64,000 bases of DNA from Rhodovulum sulfidophilum (GCA_003241785.1 QFPW01000016.1:62001-126000); one strand, 5' to 3'. Positions 43,092 to 53,158 are shown, counted from the first letter of the stretch. The notes: generated by a model not told the origin, from the letters alone. Numbers and translations: made by a program.

Positions 43092-45203
43092 ATGACGGCC
43101 AAGCGGCGCATCGCCGCCGACATCGGCGGCACCTTCACCGACGTCGCCCTGATCCGGGGCGACGGCACCATCGCCACGCGCAAGGTCGCCTCGACCCCCG
43201 AGGACTACGCCCGGGGCGTCGCCGAGGGCATCCTCGAGCTGGTGACGCTGAACGACCTCGCCCCCGCCGACATCGGCGAGATCATGCACGCCTGCACCGT
43301 CGCGACCAACGCGATCCTCGAGGGGAAGGGCGCGAAGACCGCGCTCATCACCACCGAGGGGTTCCGCGACGTGCTGGAGATGCGGCGCATCCGGGTGCCC
43401 CGGCTCTACGACCCGCTCTACGAGAAGCCGCCGGCGCTCAGCCCGCGCAAATGGCGCTTCGAGGTGACCGAGCGGATGGATTTCCGGGGCGAGGTCCTGA
43501 CCGCGCTCGACGAGGACTCCGTCCACGCGACGATCGACGCGATCGCGGCGGCGGGCGTCGACGCGGTGGCGGTCTGCCTGCTGCATTCCTACGCCAATCC
43601 GGCGCACGAGCGGCGGATCGGCGAGATTCTGGCGGAGCGGATGCCGGGCGTCTTCGTCTCGCTCTCGGTCGACGTGCTGCCCGAGATCCGGGAATACGAG
43701 CGGACCTCGACCACCGTCATCAACTCCTTCGTCGGCCCGCCGGTGAAATCCTATCTCGACTCGCTCGAACGGCGCTTCGCCGCGGCGGGCCTGCCGGAGC
43801 GGTTCTTCATGATGCATTCCGCGGGCGGCATCGTCGACGCGCGGACCGTGGTCGCGCGCCCGGCCCAGATCGTCGAATGCGGCCCGGCGGCCGGGGTGAT
43901 CGGCGCGCGGGCGGTGATGCTGGAGGCGGGGTTCACCGACGCGATCACCTTCGACATGGGCGGCACCACGGCGAAGGCGAGCCTGATCGAGGGCGGCCAG
44001 CTGTTGCGCGCCGAGGATTACGAGGTCGGGGGCGGCATCTCGCTGTCCTCGAAGCTCGCCAAGGGCGGCGGCTACGCGCTGAAGCTGCCGGTGATCGACA
44101 TTTCCGAGGTCGGCGCCGGCGGCGGCTCGATCGTCTGGCGCGACCGCGCCGGCGCGCTCAAGGTCGGCCCGCACAGCGCGGGCGCGGCTCCCGGACCCGC
44201 CTGCTACGACGCCGGCGGGACCGAGCCCACGGTGACCGACGCCAACATGGTGCTCGGATATCTCAACCCCGAGGCGCTGGCGGGCGGGGCGGTGCCGGTC
44301 AATCCCGAGCTCAGCCGCGCGGCGCTGACCCGCGTGGTGGCGGAGCCGATGGGCATCGACCTCGATCGCGCGGCGCATGGCGTGCACGAGCTCGTCTCCA
44401 CGGTGATGACCCGCGCGGTGAAGTCGGTCACGACCTATCGCGGCCGCGATCCGCGCGATTTCGTCATGATCGCCTTCGGCGGCAATGGCGGCATCCATTC
44501 GGTCTCGCTCGCCCGCTCGCTCGGGATCTCGACGGTGATCGTGCCGCCGGGCGCGGGGGTGCTCTCGGCGCTCGGCCTGCTCTACGCCGATATCGAGACC
44601 TCGGCCTCGACCGCCATCCTCCGGCCGATCGACGCCGCCGATCCCGCGCGCGTCGCGGAGCGGTTCGCGGCGCTGGAGGGCCAGACGGCGGCGGAGCTGT
44701 CGCGCGATCTCTCGGAGGTGACCTTCGTCCACGAGGCCGATTTCCGCTATCGCGGCCAGGCCTTCGAGCTGACGCTGCCCTTCGCCGAGGGGCTGGCGCT
44801 GACGCCCGGGGCGGTCGCGGCGGCGGTCGAGGCCTTCGGCGCCGCGCATGAGCGGGCCTATGGCTACCGGCTCGCGGGCACCCCGGTCGAGATCGTGAGC
44901 CTGCGCGTGACCGCGCGGGTGCCGCGGGCGGATCGGGAGCTGCCCGCCTACCGGCTGGCCACGGCCGCGCCGGAGCGGCGGCGTAGCGTCTATTTCGGCC
45001 CGAACCAGGGCCGGGTCGAGGCCGCGGTGATCGACCGCGCCGGGCTCGCGGCCGCGCCGCGCTCGGGTCCGCTGATCGTCGAGGAATACGAGGGCACGAC
45101 GATCGTGCCGCCGGACTGCCACGCCCATGTCGACGCGCGCGGCAACATCGTCGTGGCGCTGCCGGTCGTGGCGCGCGCGCGGGAAGCGGAGGCCGCGGAA
45201 TGA
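43092..45203 (+). CDS. hyuA: Hydantoinase/oxoprolinase A subunit (second copy)
   Basis: A 703-residue second HyuA, clearly diverged from the first. RIAADIGGTFTDVALIRGDGTIATRKV, HACTVATNAILEGKGAKTALITTEGFRDVLEMRRIRVPRLYDP, IREYERTSTTVINSFVGPPVKSYLDSL and TFDMGGTTAKASLI are the domain blocks. The MRRIRVPRLYDP motif and GGTTAK version are features of N-methylhydantoinase-type HyuA, while the first copy has GGTSTD. It ends in an ATGA overlap with the second hyuB. Two non-identical pairs in one operon suggest two successive ring-openings or two substrates. Confidence 0.92.
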   Translation: MTAKRRIAADIGGTFTDVALIRGDGTIATRKVASTPEDYARGVAEGILELVTLNDLAPADIGEIMHACTVATNAILEGKGAKTALITTEGFRDVLEMRRIRVPRLYDPLYEKPPALSPRKWRFEVTERMDFRGEVLTALDEDSVHATIDAIAAAGVDAVAVCLLHSYANPAHERRIGEILAERMPGVFVSLSVDVLPEIREYERTSTTVINSFVGPPVKSYLDSLERRFAAAGLPERFFMMHSAGGIVDARTVVARPAQIVECGPAAGVIGARAVMLEAGFTDAITFDMGGTTAKASLIEGGQLLRAEDYEVGGGISLSSKLAKGGGYALKLPVIDISEVGAGGGSIVWRDRAGALKVGPHSAGAAPGPACYDAGGTEPTVTDANMVLGYLNPEALAGGAVPVNPELSRAALTRVVAEPMGIDLDRAAHGVHELVSTVMTRAVKSVTTYRGRDPRDFVMIAFGGNGGIHSVSLARSLGISTVIVPPGAGVLSALGLLYADIETSASTAILRPIDAADPARVAERFAALEGQTAAELSRDLSEVTFVHEADFRYRGQAFELTLPFAEGLALTPGAVAAAVEAFGAAHERAYGYRLAGTPVEIVSLRVTARVPRADRELPAYRLATAAPERRRSVYFGPNQGRVEAAVIDRAGLAAAPRSGPLIVEEYEGTTIVPPDCHAHVDARGNIVVALPVVARAREAEAAE

Positions 45204-46867
45204 GGCAGGTGGACCCGATCCGGCTCGAGGTGATGAAGAACGCCTTCGACGCCATCGCCGACGAGATGGCGCTCATGCTGATGCGCGCCGCCTATTCGCC
45301 GATCGTGCGCGACAGCATGGATTACTCGACCGCGATCTGCGACGCCGAGGGCCAGACGCTGGCGCAGGGCGTCACGACGCCGATGCATCTCGGCAGCTTC
45401 TACGACGCGATGCGCCACCTGATGCGGCGCTACGAGGGCGAAATCCGTCCGGGCGACGTCTTCATCGGCAACGACCCCTACGCCGCCGACGGCCAGCACC
45501 TGCCCGACATCTACATCGTCGAGCCGATCTTCCACGGCGCCCGGCTGGTGGCCTGGACCACGACGCTCGCGCATCACGCCGACGTCGGCGGCATCGTCCC
45601 GGGCTCGAACGCGCTCGGCGCCGAGGAGATCTACCAGGAGGGGCTGCGGCTCCCGTTCCTGAAGCTCTACGACGCCGGGGTGATGAACGCGGCGATCTGG
45701 GAGATCATCGGGCTCAACGTCCGCGTCCCCGAGATGGTGCACGGCGACCTCCGCGCGCAGATGGCGGCGAGCCACGCCGGGCGGCGGTCGTTCCTCGAGC
45801 TGGTCGAGCGCTACGGCATCGACGAGGTGCTGGCTTCGGCCGAGGAGCTGCACGACTACGCCGAGCGGCTGGGCCGGGCCGAGATCCGCGACCTGCCGAA
45901 CGGCACCTACCGCTTCACCGACCATATGGACGGGCTGGGGGAAAACCCCGAGCCGATCGTGATCGCGCTCGCGGTGACGATCCACGACGAGACGATCTCG
46001 GTCGATTTCACCGGCTCCTCGCCCCAGGTCGCGGGCGGGGTCAACACGCCGCTGCCGTTCACCAAGGCCTCGGTCTATACCGCGCTGCGCTCGGTCCTGC
46101 TGTCGGAGATCCCGAACTGCCACGGCTTCGAACGCGTGGTGACGGTGACGGCGCCGAAGGGCACGGTGGTCAATTCAGTGCATCCCGCGCCCTGCGGCGC
46201 CCGCGGCATCACCGGCTACCGCGTGATCGACGCGATGTTCGGCGCGCTGGCGCAGGCCCTGCCCGACCGGGTGACGGCGGACGGGATGGGCGGCTCGACG
46301 GTGCCGACCTTCGCCGGCTGGCACGAGGGCCGGGCCTTCGTCTTCACCGAGACGGTGATGGGCACCTGGGGCGCAACCTCCGAGCACGACGGTCAGGTCG
46401 GCGTGCCGCACATGGGCGCGAACCAGGCGAATGTCCCGGTCGAGATGATCGAGGCTTCCTATCCGCTCCGGATCCGGCGCTACGGGGTGATGCCCGACAC
46501 CGGCGGGGCGGGGCGGCATCGCGGCGGCAATTCCTTCATCCGCGAATACGAGTATCTCGGCGAGGCGCCGGGCGTCCTGTCGCTGCGCTCCGACAAGCTG
46601 CGCTTCCGGCCGCACGGGCTTTACGGCGGGGCGGAAGGGACCGGGCCGCTCAGCCTGCTGATCCGGGGCGAGCAGGTCACCGAGCTGCCGGTGCTGGTGA
46701 CGCGGCCCTACGCGCTGCGGAAAGGGGACGTCTTCCGCCATGTCTCGCCCTCGGGCGGCGGCTTCGGCCCGGCGTCCGACCGTCCCGAGGCCGAGGTGCG
46801 CGCCGATCTCGAGGCGGGGCTCATCTCCGCGGAGACCGCGCTGCGCGACTACGGCGTGACGGCTTAG
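45200..46867 (+). CDS. hyuB: Hydantoinase/oxoprolinase B subunit (second copy)
   Basis: A 555-residue HyuB. DPIRLEVMKNAFDAIADEMALMLMRAAYSPIVRDSMDYSTAICD, IGNDPYAADGQHLPDIYIVEPIF, LAHHADVGGIVPGSN, VDFTGSSPQVAGGVNTPL and RIRRYGVMPDTGGAGRHRGGN are typical. It keeps the NDPY and HHxDVGG segments of the family, with AADGQHLPD where the first copy has VGGAHLPD. Overlaps hyuA by 4 bp and closes the operon, convergent with the CocE-like hydrolase gene. Confidence 0.92.
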   Translation: MRQVDPIRLEVMKNAFDAIADEMALMLMRAAYSPIVRDSMDYSTAICDAEGQTLAQGVTTPMHLGSFYDAMRHLMRRYEGEIRPGDVFIGNDPYAADGQHLPDIYIVEPIFHGARLVAWTTTLAHHADVGGIVPGSNALGAEEIYQEGLRLPFLKLYDAGVMNAAIWEIIGLNVRVPEMVHGDLRAQMAASHAGRRSFLELVERYGIDEVLASAEELHDYAERLGRAEIRDLPNGTYRFTDHMDGLGENPEPIVIALAVTIHDETISVDFTGSSPQVAGGVNTPLPFTKASVYTALRSVLLSEIPNCHGFERVVTVTAPKGTVVNSVHPAPCGARGITGYRVIDAMFGALAQALPDRVTADGMGGSTVPTFAGWHEGRAFVFTETVMGTWGATSEHDGQVGVPHMGANQANVPVEMIEASYPLRIRRYGVMPDTGGAGRHRGGNSFIREYEYLGEAPGVLSLRSDKLRFRPHGLYGGAEGTGPLSLLIRGEQVTELPVLVTRPYALRKGDVFRHVSPSGGGFGPASDRPEAEVRADLEAGLISAETALRDYGVTA

Positions 46868-46892
46868 CCGGCCGGGGCCCCGCGCGGTCCCT

Positions 46893-48632
46893 TCAGCGCG
46901 GCAGCATCGGCAGGGTCAGGCGCGACGCGCTGAAGATCGTGTTGAGGCTCGCCTCCCGGACGACGACATGGGTGAAGCCGAGGACCGTCGGCCCGCCCTC
47001 GCCCGCGTCGGAGGAGGCGATCACCAGCCGCAGCCGATGTCCGGCGGGCAGGTGGCGGGCGTTGTCGACCATCGGAACGCGGTAGGTCGCCCGCCCCCGG
47101 GGCGGGATCGCGGCCGGCGGCGTCGCCCCCGCGGCCCCGCCCTCGTCCCCGTCGCGCGCGGCGAAGCTGGCGCGGAGCCAGCCGGCGGTGATCGGCTCCG
47201 CCGCGCCCTCGGGCGGCACGTCGTAGAGGACCGCGATCCAGCCCGTGTCGAGCGCGGTGATGGACGCGTCGAGCGTCAGCCCGATCGCGCCGGCGAAGGT
47301 CCGCGGCGTGTCGAAAGCCGCTGTCTCCCAGAACAGCCGGTCCGGCAGCTCGGGCGGGCTGGCATTCGCGGGGAGGCCCGAATCGGGCGGGAGGTGGAGG
47401 TACTGGAGCGCGCCGGGGTCGCCCTCCGCGGTCCCGAGCACGCCGTCGGCGCGCAGCGCGAAGGCGACGGGCTCCGCCTCGGCCGGGGGCCAGTCGCGCG
47501 CCGCGTTCCAGCCTTCGCGGCCCGGCACCTGATAGCGGATCGGCGGCCCGTCCATGATGCCGGTGTCGCGTCCCTTGAGCCAGTGGTCGTACCAGGCGAG
47601 GAGCTCGACATGCAGCGCCTCCCAGGGCCAGCCGAACCCGCCGGGCGGCAGCATCGCCATCCGAACGTTCGGATTGCGCCGGAGCGCCCGCCAGGCGGTG
47701 AAGGTCGAGGGCAGATGCATGGGCACGTTGTCCCAGTCGGCGCCGAGATAGACCGGGATCTCGACCGCGCCGAGCAGCGGCCGGGTGTTCCGCGCGTCCC
47801 AGAACGCGTCATGGGTCGGGTGCTCGACCGCGGCCGCCCGCCAGAGATCGCCGAAGGGGTGCTCGGGATAGGGCGCGTGGATGACGTCGCGCAGCAGCGA
47901 GACGATCGCCTCGCCGTTCACGTGCCGCATCCTCGCGTGCAGCGCCGGAATGCCGAGGACCGCGCGGGCGAGCTCGATCCGCCGGCCGCGCCAGAAGGCG
48001 TCGGGCTTCTGCGAGAGCACGCCGACCGCGGCGAGCCAGGCCGAGAAGAAGCTCGCGCTGAGGAGGCCGTTGTGCCAGATCGCCTCGTAGAGGTCGTCGG
48101 TGGCGAGAAGCGGCGCGATCGCCTTCAGATGCGGCGGCCTCGTCACCGCCGCGGCGAGCTGCGCCATCGCGAAATAGCTGACCCCGATCATGCCCACGTT
48201 GCCGTCGCACCAGGGCTGCGCCGCGAGCCATTCGACGAGATCGTGGATGTCGTCGCGCTCCTGCCCGTCGAACAGCGTCCAGGCCCCGTCGGAGCCGCCG
48301 GTGCCGCGGGCGTTCGCGATCAGGTGGACATAGCCGCGCGGCACGAAGAAGTCCGACGCCCCGGCCTCGATGAAGCCGAGCGGCGCGCCGACGTCCTGGA
48401 TCTGGCGCGGGTAGGGCGAGAAGGACAGGAGCGCAGGGAACCGGCCCCCGGCGTCGGGCTGGAAGAGGTCGGCCATCAGCGCGGCGCCGTCGCGCATGGC
48501 GATCGCGACATTGTTGGTCCGGCGGATCCCGAACGCGGGCTCGCTCAGGTCGCGATAGTCCCGTCCCGTGGTCTGGACGCCGTTGAGCCGCCGCTGTCCC
48601 GGGCCGGGGCCGGAAACCGTCGTGGATGTCAT
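46893..48632 (-). CDS. CocE/NonD family hydrolase (X-Pro dipeptidyl-peptidase-like)
   Basis: A 579-residue alpha/beta hydrolase with the C-terminal jelly-roll domain of CocE-type esterases. Acidic N-terminal block MRDGAALMADLFQPDAGGRFPALLSFSPY, oxyanion and nucleophile region NARGTGGSDGAW and GNVGMIGVSYFAMAQLAAA (catalytic Ser in GVSYFA), PVYLGADWDNVP with the Asp, and a His expected further on in the catalytic triad. It starts at the ATG complementary to 48630-48632. No signal peptide. It hydrolyses esters or amides; substrate unknown. Convergent with the hyu-TRAP operon. Confidence 0.86.
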   Translation of the reverse strand: MTSTTVSGPGPGQRRLNGVQTTGRDYRDLSEPAFGIRRTNNVAIAMRDGAALMADLFQPDAGGRFPALLSFSPYPRQIQDVGAPLGFIEAGASDFFVPRGYVHLIANARGTGGSDGAWTLFDGQERDDIHDLVEWLAAQPWCDGNVGMIGVSYFAMAQLAAAVTRPPHLKAIAPLLATDDLYEAIWHNGLLSASFFSAWLAAVGVLSQKPDAFWRGRRIELARAVLGIPALHARMRHVNGEAIVSLLRDVIHAPYPEHPFGDLWRAAAVEHPTHDAFWDARNTRPLLGAVEIPVYLGADWDNVPMHLPSTFTAWRALRRNPNVRMAMLPPGGFGWPWEALHVELLAWYDHWLKGRDTGIMDGPPIRYQVPGREGWNAARDWPPAEAEPVAFALRADGVLGTAEGDPGALQYLHLPPDSGLPANASPPELPDRLFWETAAFDTPRTFAGAIGLTLDASITALDTGWIAVLYDVPPEGAAEPITAGWLRASFAARDGDEGGAAGATPPAAIPPRGRATYRVPMVDNARHLPAGHRLRLVIASSDAGEGGPTVLGFTHVVVREASLNTIFSASRLTLPMLPR

Positions 48633-48857
48633 CGCGCGATTCCTTCTCCGGAGCCGAGGGCGAAGGCCAGCCGCGGCCCGTGTATCCGGCGCCCCGTCGG
48701 TCCGTCGGGCGCCGGCCCCCGGGAGCCTGTACCCGGGGAATACGCCTTGTCGAGCAGGTTGTTGACCGAGCGCGGAGGTCGCCGCAGCGGATGCGACGGT
48801 TAGCCGATCGGCGAAGTTTTCGCTGGACATCGCGTCCCGAATGGAATAGTTAGCGGC

Positions 48858-49199
48858 ATGGCTAAGCATGAGCCCGATCTCTCGCTCCTGTTCCACGCGC
48901 TGGCGGACCCGACGCGCAGGGCGATCCTGACGCGGCTGGCCGAGGGGCCCGCCCCGGTGACGGAGCTCGCGCGGCCGACCGGGCTGCGCCTGCCCACGGT
49001 GATGCGGCATCTCTCGGTGCTGGAGGAGGCGGGACTGATCGCCACCTCGAAGGACGGCCGGGTGCGGTCCTGCGCCATCGTGCCCGAGGCGCTGCTCCCG
49101 GTCCGGAGCTGGCTCGACGCCCAGCGGGAGATCTGGGAGGCCCGGCTGGACCGGCTGGACGATTACGTGACGAAACTGATGCGGGAGCGTGAGACATGA
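48858..49199 (+). CDS. ArsR-family transcriptional regulator
   Basis: A 113-residue winged-helix repressor: LLFHALADPTRRAILTRLAEGPAPVTELARPTGLRLPTVMRHLSVLEEAGLIATSKDGRVRSCAIV. There are no Cys metal-binding sites in the recognition helix, so it is of the non-metal type often paired with AHSA1/SRPBCC genes. Its stop overlaps the next start (ATGA at 49196). It probably represses this three-gene operon. Confidence 0.9.
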   Translation: MAKHEPDLSLLFHALADPTRRAILTRLAEGPAPVTELARPTGLRLPTVMRHLSVLEEAGLIATSKDGRVRSCAIVPEALLPVRSWLDAQREIWEARLDRLDDYVTKLMRERET

Positions 49200-49672
49200 C
49201 GCCGGAACTCGATCCTGAAACCGACCTCAGCTTCACCCGGACCCTGGCCGCGCCGCGGTCGCTGGTCTGGGAATGCTGGACCGACCCGAAGCATATTCCG
49301 CATTTCTTCGTGCCCCGGCCGCACCGGGTCACCGCCGTCGCGCTCGACCTGCGCGTCGGCGGGCGGTTCAACACGACCTTCGAGGTCGAGGGCGCCGTGA
49401 TGGACAACCGGGGCGTCTACCTCGAGGTGGTGCCGGAGGAGAAGCTGGTCTTCACCGACGGCTATACCGAGGGCTGGAAGCCCGCGCCCGACCCCTTCAT
49501 GACGGCGATCCTGCTCTTGTCTGACGCGCCGGGGGGCGGGACGACCTACACGGCGATCGCGCGCCACCGCACGGCGGCGACGCGCGAAAGCCACGAGAAG
49601 ATGGGGTTCTTCGACGGCTGGGGGACGGTGGTGGACCAGCTCGAGGCCTATGCCAGGGGCCTCGGGTCATGA
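49196..49672 (+). CDS. SRPBCC/AHSA1-domain protein
   Basis: A 158-residue START-like domain: TRTLAAPRSLVWECWTDPKHIPHFFVPRPH, DLRVGGRFNTTFEVEGAVMDNRGVYLEVVPEEKLVFTD and KMGFFDGWGTVVDQLEAY are the usual blocks. Such proteins bind hydrophobic ligands; the activity is unknown. Coupled by overlap with both neighbours. Confidence 0.9.
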   Translation: MTPELDPETDLSFTRTLAAPRSLVWECWTDPKHIPHFFVPRPHRVTAVALDLRVGGRFNTTFEVEGAVMDNRGVYLEVVPEEKLVFTDGYTEGWKPAPDPFMTAILLLSDAPGGGTTYTAIARHRTAATRESHEKMGFFDGWGTVVDQLEAYARGLGS

Positions 49673-50544
49673 ACGGCGGCTTCGCGACCCTCGACTTCGA
49701 GCGGGAGGTCGCGGCGCCGGTCGAGACGCTGTGGCAGGCCTGGACCGCGCCCGCCGCGCGGGCGGTCTGGTCGGCGCCGGTGCCCGAGGTCACGGTCGAG
49801 GTCGTCGAGGCCGACCCGGTGCCGGGTGGCCGCGAGGTCTCGCTCCGCAAGGTGTCGGGCCGGCCGGACATCCGGTGCGAGGTCGGCTGGCTCGACCTCC
49901 GGCCCTCGGCGCGCAGCGTGAACTACGAGCTCGTCTCGTCGGAGGGGGCGGCGGACTCGGCGGCCCTGGTGACGGCCGCCCTCGCGCCGACGCGCGGGGG
50001 GAGCCGGATCGCCGTGACGGTGCAGCTTTCCTCGCTGGCCGCCGACATGGCGCAGGGCTACCGGCGGGGGTTCGGCGCCGGGCTCGACAACCTCGCGGGG
50101 GTCGCCGCGCGCACCATGGTGCTGCGGCGCGTGATCCGGGCGCCGCGGCCGGTGGTCTGGAGCGCCTGGGCCAGCCCGGAGACGCTGCCCCTCTGGTGGG
50201 GACCGGACGGGTTCTCCTGTCGGACCCGGCGGATCGACCTCCGGCCGGGCGGCGAATGGCTGTTCGACATGGTCGCCGCCGACGGCACGGTCTATCCGAA
50301 CCACCATCTCTACCGCGAGATGCGCGCCGAGGACCGGATCGTCTATACCCTGCTCTGGGGTGAGAACGGGCCCAAGCACGCCGATGCCTGGGCCGCCTTC
50401 GAGGACGTCGGCGGGGCGACGGCGGTGACGCTCGGCATGGTCTTCGGCACGGCCGCCGAATACCGGGACGCCAAGGGGTTCGGCGCCGAGCCGCTCGGGC
50501 TCCAGACCCTCGGGAAGCTGGCGCGCTTCGTCGGCGCCGACTGA
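49669..50544 (+). CDS. Tandem SRPBCC/AHSA1-domain protein
   Basis: A 291-residue protein with two START-like domains. The first (residues about 1-140: FEREVAAPVETLWQAWTAP) and the second (about 145-290: LRRVIRAPRPVVWSAWASPETLPLWWGPDGFS, RPGGEWLFDMVAADGT) both begin with the family's P-x-x-x-V/L-W-x-A-W pattern. The second keeps the WWGP block; the first lacks the usual central Trp motif and looks divergent. It overlaps the preceding SRPBCC gene by 4 bp and is the last gene of the ArsR operon. A fused pair may bind one ligand between domains. Confidence 0.85.
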   Translation: MNGGFATLDFEREVAAPVETLWQAWTAPAARAVWSAPVPEVTVEVVEADPVPGGREVSLRKVSGRPDIRCEVGWLDLRPSARSVNYELVSSEGAADSAALVTAALAPTRGGSRIAVTVQLSSLAADMAQGYRRGFGAGLDNLAGVAARTMVLRRVIRAPRPVVWSAWASPETLPLWWGPDGFSCRTRRIDLRPGGEWLFDMVAADGTVYPNHHLYREMRAEDRIVYTLLWGENGPKHADAWAAFEDVGGATAVTLGMVFGTAAEYRDAKGFGAEPLGLQTLGKLARFVGAD

Positions 50545-50596
50545 GGCGCCGGCCGGATCATCTCCCCCCGCGCGCCGCGCCGTCGCGGCCCGCCGG

Positions 50597-52141
50597 TCAG
50601 GCCGCGAGCGCCGCCGGCCGCACCCGCAGCTTGTCGATCGCATGGCCCTGCATGGCGACGACCTCGAACACCAGCTCGCCCGCCCGGACCGTTTCGCCCT
50701 CGACCGGCAGGCGGCCGAGATGGCGCAGCAGGTAGCCGGCGAGGGTCGAATAGCGGTCGGCCGCGTCCTCGAGATCCGTCTCCAGAAGCTGCGACGCCCG
50801 CCGGATGTCGATCCAGCCGTCGACCAGCCACGAGCCGTCCTCGCCGCGCTCCTCGGTCGCCGGCGCCTCGTCCTCGTCCGGGAAGTCGCCGGCGATGGCC
50901 TCGAGCACGTCGGTCGGCGTCGCGATGCCCTTCAGGGAACCGAACTCGTCCACGATCACCGCCATCTGCACCGGCGAGCGCCGCAGCTCCTCCATCAGCT
51001 TCAGCACCGACACGCTCTCGTGCACCACCAGCGCCTCGCGCACCGAGCGGTCGAGGTTGATCCGGCCCTCGGTCAGGAGGTCGCGCGTCAGGGCGACGCC
51101 GACGAATTCGTCGAGGACGCCGCGGGCGACGAGAAAGCGCGAATGGCCCTGGACCAGGATCTGGTCGCGGATCGCCGTCTCGTCGCTCGCGAGGTTGATC
51201 CAGTCGATGTCGGTGCGCGGCGTCATCACCGACGGCGCGCGGCGGTCCGAGAGGCTGAGCACGCCCTGGATCATCTCCTTCTCCTCCGGCGCGAACAGTC
51301 CCTGCTCGGCGGCGCGGTCGGCGATCACCTCCGCGGTCCCGCCCAGCTCCTCGCCGGCGCGGCGGCCGAGCAGGCGGAGCACCGCCTCGGCCGTCCGGTC
51401 GCGCAGATCCCCCGAGGTGACGTAGCGCTCGCGGTTCCGGCGGCCGATCTGGTTCAGCGCCTCGATGCCGACCGAGAAGCCGATCGCCGCGTAGAGGTAG
51501 CCCTTCGGGATGTGGAAGCCGAAGCCCTCGACGATCAGCGAGAAGCCGATCATCATCAGGAAGCCGAGGCAGAGGATCACCACCGTCGGGTGCTTCGAGA
51601 CGAAGGCCATCAGCGACTTGGCCATCAAGAGCATCACCGCCATCGCGACGATCACCGCGATGTACATGATGGAAAGATGCTCGACCATCCCGACCGCGGT
51701 GATCACGCTGTCGAGCGAGAAGACCGCGTCGAGCACCACGATCTGCAGCAGAACCTGCCAGAACGCGACCTGGACGACGCCCCGCGCCTTGGCGGCGTGA
51801 TGCCCCTCCAGCCGCTCGTGCAGCTCCATCGTGCCCTTGAACAGCAGGAAGACGCCGCCGAAGATCAGGATCAGGTCGCGCCCGGAGAACCCGTGCCCGA
51901 AGAGCGTGAACAGGTTCGTCTGCAAGGTGACGATCCAGGCGATCGAGGCCAGCAGCACGAAGCGCATGCCGAGCGCGAGCGACAGGCCGATGATCCGCGC
52001 CCGGTCCCGCTGATGCGGCGGCAGCTTCTCCGCGAGGACCGCGATGAACACGAGATTGTCGATCCCGAGCACGATCTCGAGGACGATCAGCGTCGCCAGT
52101 CCGGCCCAGGCCGCGGGGTCGGACATCCATTCAAGCAGCAC
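50597..52141 (-). CDS. TerC-domain membrane protein with CBS and CorC/HlyC domains (YegH/YoaE type)
   Basis: A 514-residue integral membrane protein. The N-terminal TerC domain (residues about 1-220) has [23 protein letters not shown] and [17 protein letters not shown], whose acidic residues in membrane helices mark the family. From about residue 300 there are two CBS domains ([17 protein letters not shown] to [15 protein letters not shown]), and the C-terminus is a CorC/HlyC transporter-associated domain ([17 protein letters not shown]). Members are linked to metal or redox stress. No riboswitch was found in its upstream region. Confidence 0.9.
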   Translation of the reverse strand: MLLEWMSDPAAWAGLATLIVLEIVLGIDNLVFIAVLAEKLPPHQRDRARIIGLSLALGMRFVLLASIAWIVTLQTNLFTLFGHGFSGRDLILIFGGVFLLFKGTMELHERLEGHHAAKARGVVQVAFWQVLLQIVVLDAVFSLDSVITAVGMVEHLSIMYIAVIVAMAVMLLMAKSLMAFVSKHPTVVILCLGFLMMIGFSLIVEGFGFHIPKGYLYAAIGFSVGIEALNQIGRRNRERYVTSGDLRDRTAEAVLRLLGRRAGEELGGTAEVIADRAAEQGLFAPEEKEMIQGVLSLSDRRAPSVMTPRTDIDWINLASDETAIRDQILVQGHSRFLVARGVLDEFVGVALTRDLLTEGRINLDRSVREALVVHESVSVLKLMEELRRSPVQMAVIVDEFGSLKGIATPTDVLEAIAGDFPDEDEAPATEERGEDGSWLVDGWIDIRRASQLLETDLEDAADRYSTLAGYLLRHLGRLPVEGETVRAGELVFEVVAMQGHAIDKLRVRPAALAA

Positions 52142-52402
52142 GTTTGGGTCTCCATTTCAGGATGGGCGAGGTCACGTTCCGCGCCGGGCGACCGCCGGCG
52201 CGGGAGGCTGGCATCGCCACGGAAATCGACGGGGTACCGCCCCGGCGCGGAGAGGGCGGGGACGGCGCCGCGGCCGCCGGCGGCGCGCCGCCCGGCCGCC
52301 GCGGACTTCGGCGGGGAGAAGAGGGCTCGCTTGCCGACGCTGGCCGCCCGGGCGGGGCGCCGGAGCCGCGCCCGCCGCGAGCTCGGGAAGGGCGCGATCG
52401 CG

Positions 52403-53158
52403 TCATCGGTGGAACTGATCGGTCAGGTTTCCGGCCGCGGCCATGATTTGATCCGCCGCGCCATGATCGGCGATCAGCACATGCGCCGTCTCTCCGATCT
52501 GGAACCAGGCGAGGGAGATGTCGCCCGAGGGGACGGTCTGGGGCGAGGTGATCGCGAAACCGCCGGCGCGGACCGCGAAATGCGTGACCCGGCCCATGTC
52601 GGGCGTGTCGAACACGACCTCGACGCCGGGCCCGCGCGGCGACGGGAAGACCTGCGCGTCGAGGATCGTCCAGGACGGGTCGAAGGCGGGCAGGAGGATG
52701 CCCGTCATGGCCCGCAGCTCCTCCGCGTCCAGATGGGGATCCTCGGTGATCGAGCGCATCGGCAGCCGGATGCCGCTGGCCTCGCGCGCGGCGATCGCCG
52801 CCGCCACGAACTCGGGCGAGCGGACCGAGGCGCTGACCCCGCTGACCGGCAGGGGCAGCACGCCAGTCCAGGCGAGCCAGGCGCAGCCCGCGAGGGCCGC
52901 CGCCGGGGCGAGCCGCCGCGCGGCGCGCGGCATGGCGCGGCTCGGCATCCGGTGCCGGGCCCGGCCGGCGTCGGTCCCCGCGCCGAGCGCGAGGCGCAGC
53001 TCGCGTTGCAGGCACAGGTCGCGCATCACCCGCGCCGCCGCCTCGGGGTGCGCGGCGAGATGCGCCTCGACCCTGGACCGGCGCCATTCGTCGAGCTGGC
53101 CGTCGACATAGGCCGCGATGTCGGCCTCGGCGATCGCGGCGTCATCCCCGTGTCGCAT
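52403..53158 (-). CDS. Membrane-anchored anti-sigma factor
   Basis: A 251-residue protein. The N-terminal cytoplasmic part (DIAAYVDGQLDEWRRSRVEAHLAAHPEAAARV) resembles the anti-sigma domain of FecR/RsiW-like proteins, but the zinc ligands (HxxxCxxC) are absent. One membrane segment (AAALAGCAWLAWTGVLPL) then a periplasmic domain. Its start lies inside the sigma gene (17-bp overlap), giving the classic sigma/anti-sigma pair. It likely holds the ECF sigma factor until an envelope signal arrives. Membrane topology: N-in, C-out. Confidence 0.82.
   Translation of the reverse strand: MRHGDDAAIAEADIAAYVDGQLDEWRRSRVEAHLAAHPEAAARVMRDLCLQRELRLALGAGTDAGRARHRMPSRAMPRAARRLAPAAALAGCAWLAWTGVLPLPVSGVSASVRSPEFVAAAIAAREASGIRLPMRSITEDPHLDAEELRAMTGILLPAFDPSWTILDAQVFPSPRGPGVEVVFDTPDMGRVTHFAVRAGGFAITSPQTVPSGDISLAWFQIGETAHVLIADHGAADQIMAAAGNLTDQFHR

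Noticed and set aside
52142..52402. Possible yybP-ykoY manganese riboswitch upstream of the TerC-type gene
   Set aside because: TerC genes often have one, but the conserved GGGGAGUAG-type core could not be found in the leader.
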